NCBI GenBank assembly: GCA_030729445.1 | Contig: JANQXJ010000099.1 | Coordinates: forward strand, 1 to 5,496 | From: Limnohabitans sp. | GTDB lineage: Bacteria > Pseudomonadota > Gammaproteobacteria > Burkholderiales > Burkholderiaceae_C | Direction of reading: 5' to 3' | Length of the DNA: 5,496 bases | Shown: positions 4,542 through 5,496 of the stretch, piece by piece | How the letters are laid out: every line of letters begins with the position of its first letter | How positions within the stretch are numbered: the first letter of the stretch is position 1 | Made by a program: the position numbers and the translations under genes | The notes under the pieces: model-generated | What the model was told of the DNA's origin: nothing | Seen by the model: the letters and a program-made list of their open reading frames with translations, nothing else | Databases searched by the model: none

Positions 4542-5496
4542 TCAGCTCAACAGGGCCTGGGCAAACTCGCGGGCGTTGAAGGTTTCCAAGTCTTCGAGCT
4601 TCTCGCCAACCCCAATGAAGTACACCGGAATCGGCTTTTCGCGGGCGATGGCGCACAGCACCCCGCCTTTGGCGGTGCCGTCCAACTTGGTCACGATCAG
4701 GCCCGTCAGGCCCAGCGTGTCGTCAAAGGCACGCACCTGGGCTAAGGCGTTTTGGCCGGTGTTGCCGTCGATCACCAGCAGCACCTCGTGCGGGGCGGTG
4801 CCATCGGCTTTTTGCACCACGCGCTTGATCTTTTTCAGCTCTTCCATCAGGTGCAGCTGGGTGGGCAGGCGACCGGCGGTGTCCACCAGCACCACGTCAC
4901 GCCCCCGGGCGCGACCGGCACTCACGGCGTCAAAGCTCACAGCGGCCGGGTCACCGCCTTGCTGGCTGATGATCTCGACCGTGTTGCGGGTGGCCCAAAC
5001 AGCCAGTTGTTCTTTGGCGGCGGCGCGGAAGGTGTCGGCCGCGGCCAGCAGCACACTCAGACCTTCATCGGCCAGGTGCTTGGTCAGTTTGCCAATCGAG
5101 GTGGTTTTGCCCGCGCCGTTGACGCCCGCCACCATGATCACGGTGGGGTGGTGGTCGCCAATGCTCAGTGGCTTTTGCAGGGGTTGCAGCAAGTCGGAGA
5201 TGGCATCGGCCAACAAGGTTTTGACTTGCGAGGGGTCGGTGGCCTTGCTGTCTTTCACGCGGCGTTTGAGGTCTTGCAGCAAATGCTCGGTGGCTTTCAC
5301 CCCGGTGTCGGCCACCAGCAGCGCGGTTTCCAGCTCTTCATAGAGCTCGTCGTCGATGCGTGTGCCGGTGAAGACGGTGGTGATGCTGGAGCCGGTCTTG
5401 CGCAATCCGGCTTTGAGGCGGTCGAGCCAGCCTTGGCGTGCGGCGGGGGCGCTTGCTGTTGCCCCTGCCGGGCTCGGTGCTGCCGCTGTGGGGGTG
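4542..5496 (-). CDS. ftsY: Signal recognition particle receptor GTPase FtsY, N terminus cut by window edge
   Basis: FtsY is the membrane-associated receptor that pairs with Ffh-bound ribosomes and delivers nascent membrane proteins to the SecYEG translocon. The frame is open to the right edge, with 317 residues visible; the TTG at 5405 is an internal Leu codon. The first 20 or so visible residues are an Ala/Pro-rich linker from the variable N-terminal A domain. The N domain then starts at GWLDRLKAGL (22-31) and includes DDELYEELETALLVADTG. The G domain has the P-loop GVNGAGKTT (124-132), the SRP-GTPase box ADTFRAAAKEQL (153-164), DTAGR (205-209), TKLDG (269-273) and the closing motif GVGEKLEDL (295-303). 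DTFRAAAKEQL and the C-terminal FAQALL fit FtsY; there is no Ffh-type methionine-rich M domain. rpoH follows on the same strand after 156 bases, without the ftsE and ftsX genes found between them in enterobacteria. Confidence 0.97.
   Translation of the reverse strand, partial: TPTAAAPSPAGATASAPAARQGWLDRLKAGLRKTGSSITTVFTGTRIDDELYEELETALLVADTGVKATEHLLQDLKRRVKDSKATDPSQVKTLLADAISDLLQPLQKPLSIGDHHPTVIMVAGVNGAGKTTSIGKLTKHLADEGLSVLLAAADTFRAAAKEQLAVWATRNTVEIISQQGGDPAAVSFDAVSAGRARGRDVVLVDTAGRLPTQLHLMEELKKIKRVVQKADGTAPHEVLLVIDGNTGQNALAQVRAFDDTLGLTGLIVTKLDGTAKGGVLCAIAREKPIPVYFIGVGEKLEDLETFNAREFAQALLS

Noticed and set aside
4576..5343. Long plus-strand open frame (255 codons) opposite ftsY
   Set aside because: It is Ser-rich low-complexity sequence mirroring ftsY codons, with no start signals or domain. 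Similar shadows opposite the Bug gene (2870-3586) and ctaA (431-1057) were rejected for the same reason.

Overview
The window looks like a chromosomal segment of a beta-proteobacterium in the Burkholderiales, most likely a Comamonadaceae relative. The evidence is moderately high G+C, a cytochrome oxidase assembly cluster with closely packed genes, a solo Bug-type (tripartite tricarboxylate transporter) binding protein of the kind expanded in this order, and an RpoH and FtsY with proteobacterial signatures. Placement below order is inference from protein style only. I see no mobile element, CRISPR array, rRNA or tRNA gene.

Left part, plus strand (1-2282): the end of a cytochrome c oxidase biogenesis operon. 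It holds the C-terminal two thirds of heme A synthase (ctaA, cut by the left edge), then protoheme IX farnesyltransferase (ctaB), overlapping by 4 bases (ATGA), then an SCO-family copper chaperone lipoprotein 10 bases further on. CtaB turns heme B into heme O, CtaA turns heme O into heme A, and SCO proteins help load the CuA site, so the three genes make and install cofactors of an aa3-type oxidase.

Middle (2283-3420): a short convergent spacer with only a weak hairpin, then a minus-strand Bug/TctC periplasmic binding protein with a signal peptide and no adjacent transporter genes. Next to its promoter region lies a textbook intrinsic terminator (3394-3420) belonging to the upstream gene rpoH.

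Right part, minus strand (3453-5496): ftsY (SRP receptor GTPase, cut by the right edge at its N terminus) followed by rpoH (heat-shock sigma factor, sigma-32). The 156-base gap between them carries the most informative regulatory signal here: a perfect CIRCE inverted repeat (TTAGCACTC-N9-GAGTGCTAA), the operator of the HrcA repressor, 29 bases before the rpoH start and overlapping a plausible vegetative promoter. This suggests that HrcA represses the gene for the heat-shock sigma factor itself, linking the two classical bacterial heat-shock circuits. One half of the element can also pair with the rpoH ribosome binding site if transcription starts further upstream.

The protein-coding genes are ordinary housekeeping genes. 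I found no undescribed multi-gene system; the regulatory region of rpoH is the part most worth following up.
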